Below, piece after piece: positions 62,235 to 64,000 of a stretch of DNA of 64,000 nt (position 1 is the first letter of the stretch; each line of letters begins with the position of its first letter). Source of the DNA: Metellina segmentata (Eukaryota; Arthropoda; Arachnida; Araneae; Tetragnathidae); assembly GCA_947359465.1 (NCBI GenBank), contig OX375874.1, positions 95,241,172-95,305,171 of the forward strand, read 5' to 3'. The translations under genes were made by a program, and so were the position numbers. The notes under the pieces were generated by a model. The model made no database searches, had not been told where the DNA came from, and saw only the letters and a program-made list of their open reading frames with translations.

Positions 62235-64000
62235 GTAAGTTGAGCTATGAAAATTATTACATTTTTAAGTTTGTGTATGTCATTAACTTCAATTACCTAT
62301 ATTAGGAAGTTGATAAAAAATTTTTATCAACAACTGAAAAGTTGTAAATGTTTGCAGCGTCATGAGAATAAAGTACATAACATCATAGGCGTAACAAAGG
62401 TTGGTCCTCCCGAAAAGTATCGACTATTCCCCAGTAAAAAGTGGGAAGAATAAATTAATTATTAATAATAAATTATGTTAAGAAATATTCATTCATTCAT
62501 TAACACTTGATTTTTTTTAATCACAATTTTTTTTATTTATATAATATCAGGGCTCCTAACACATCACCTTTTTCACATTTTGTCACCTTTTCTGGGGTTT
62601 TAAGTTCTGAAATTCTATTTGGTGAAGAAAAATTTTTGGTGCACAATTTAAAAAAATTCATATTTCCTTTTTTTTTAAAAACACGGTTTGTACGAATTCA
62701 ATTTTGAAATGCGCGCTACGTTTCACCGCAAGAATGGATTCAAAAACGTATTGTTTCAATTGTAAAAGGTTACTTAACCAGATCGAAACATTAAATGTGG
62801 TTTTCTTTAAATAATTTTTTCAATCGTAACTTTTACATTTTCGCAATACAAATTTTGGCGCGTTTGACGAAGATATTGATTACGAACACAGGAAGAGCTA
62901 TTTATCTCGATTTATAGAAAAGATACAACTTGAATGAGTACTTAGTTGTCTTAATTTACTGCTTTATATAAATAGCAGCTTAAAAATAGGATGAATATTT
63001 AATTGTATTCGATGTAAGAGTTTATACAACAAAGGGGATAGTAATTTAATTTTAATTCTGAGATAACGTATACCGACAACGGTCCATTTAATTTTTCATG
63101 TGTGCCAAATGTCTTTACAATAAAGCTAAATTGAAACATTCAATTTTGAAGTGATTTTATATATTTTAATCTTGAAGTTATGTATATATTTTAATCTTGA
63201 AGTTATGAATATATTTTAATCTTTATATATTTTAATCTTGAAATTATTACTATTTTTATCGAAATTTTTATATTATGGACAGAAATTATCTGTGCGATCT
63301 TCCTGTTTTTGACATAAACTGTTTTTTGGTCATTCTTAGATTGTTTTTAGCTCAGCACAATTCTCACGTTTCGTCGTGGGTTTTAATAAGATTATTGTTG
63401 AAACATTATCCAGTACTTTATAGCAGACGTCTTCCCATGCATTTTCATGTAGAATTTTTATCTTTTTTCAGCTGTAATGTTTTATCCCATAGCACTGATC
63501 TTATTTATACCTATTTCCAAAAAATTAAATCGAAATACCTAATTTCTTTATTTTAACATTCAGTTTTGTGAACAAAATTTTAAATCCTTCCTTATTCAAG
63601 TTTCTGTGTTTGACATGTCATTTAAAAAGCCACCATTTCCATGCTATCGATGCAAAATTACAATTAAGAGGGGGAAAAATTCGAATTATTTTTCTCTTTA
63701 ATTGTTAAATACAATTCTGAAAAGTGAATAGGAAAAACCCTGTTATCAGTTCTTCCCGATTTATAGAACTGTATTTCCGTTTCGAATAAGTTTTTATGTT
63801 TTAAATTCTTATTTAGGTAATTTAACATAATTTTTAAATTTACCTTTCAGACAAAGAAAGATTTTTTGATACCTTAAACTAATATAAATTTTAGATCTAT
63901 ACGTGTTATTTTCCTATTGTATTTACAAACAATATTGCACTTCTGACCTCAAATTAAATTTTTCTGTGTTTACTCTAAACCTTATCTTAATTTTCATCAA
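62235..64000. other. Intron of the flavodoxin-domain gene
   Basis: No further exon is convincing. A short patch at 62380-62450 (IIGVTKVGPPEKYRLFPSKK in one frame) is unassigned. A minisatellite of about 25 bp units lies at 63159-63247. Otherwise AT-rich. Confidence 0.5.
63159..63247. repeat. Minisatellite, 'tatattttaatcttgaagtt' unit
   Basis: Four tandem copies, some shortened, of a 17-25 bp unit. Confidence 0.85.

Noticed and set aside
63275..63556. 93-codon plus frame as a later exon of the TYW1-like gene
   Set aside because: No flavodoxin or radical-SAM similarity, starts in AT-rich DNA without a matching splice phase.

Overview
The window is eukaryotic nuclear DNA. It holds spliced protein genes with short exons (about 60-205 bp), long AT-rich introns with GT..AG borders, and a dense, layered load of eukaryotic transposable elements. 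The make-up (animal MTO1, FN3K and RNF10 orthologues, several tRNA-derived SINEs, Tc1/mariner, Helitron, hAT, pogo, gypsy) points to an arthropod. I lean to a chelicerate such as a spider, from general resemblance of the SINE and gypsy Gag sequences to arachnid repeats. That placement is inference, not proven here.

Layout. (1) 1-9770, plus strand: 3' half of MTO1 (mitochondrial tRNA wobble-uridine modification), nine exons ending at a TAA. Its introns hold a dead Tc1 element (1029-2119), an antisense non-LTR retrotransposon remnant (4379-5470) and a tRNA-derived SINE with a clean target duplication (8593-8976). (2) 9.8-26 kb: a repeat-rich intergenic block with a Tc1 element, SINEs, a gypsy-type integrase fragment, a hAT remnant, a nearly complete young gypsy LTR element (15740-20181), an LTR-like segment, and a SINE split by a TTAA-flanked MITE. 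(3) 26608-36167, plus: complete seven-exon ketosamine-3-kinase gene (FN3K/FN3KRP family). (4) 36594-55111, minus: complete 17-exon RNF10 RING E3 ligase gene, tail-to-tail with FN3K; the two poly(A) signals are under 100 bp apart. (5) 55.1-61.5 kb: RNF10 upstream region, SINEs, a hAT element with 8-bp duplications that contains a segment reminiscent of a lepidopteran repeat, and a 1.6 kb Helitron. (6) 61956 to the end, plus: first coding exons of a membrane-anchored flavodoxin-domain protein, most likely TYW1.

The four host genes are housekeeping genes (tRNA modification twice, protein deglycation, ribosome ubiquitylation) and do not form an operon-like unit. Splice phases were checked exon by exon: RNF10 totals 695 codons including stop, FN3K about 308 residues, and MTO1 stays in frame through all nine exons.
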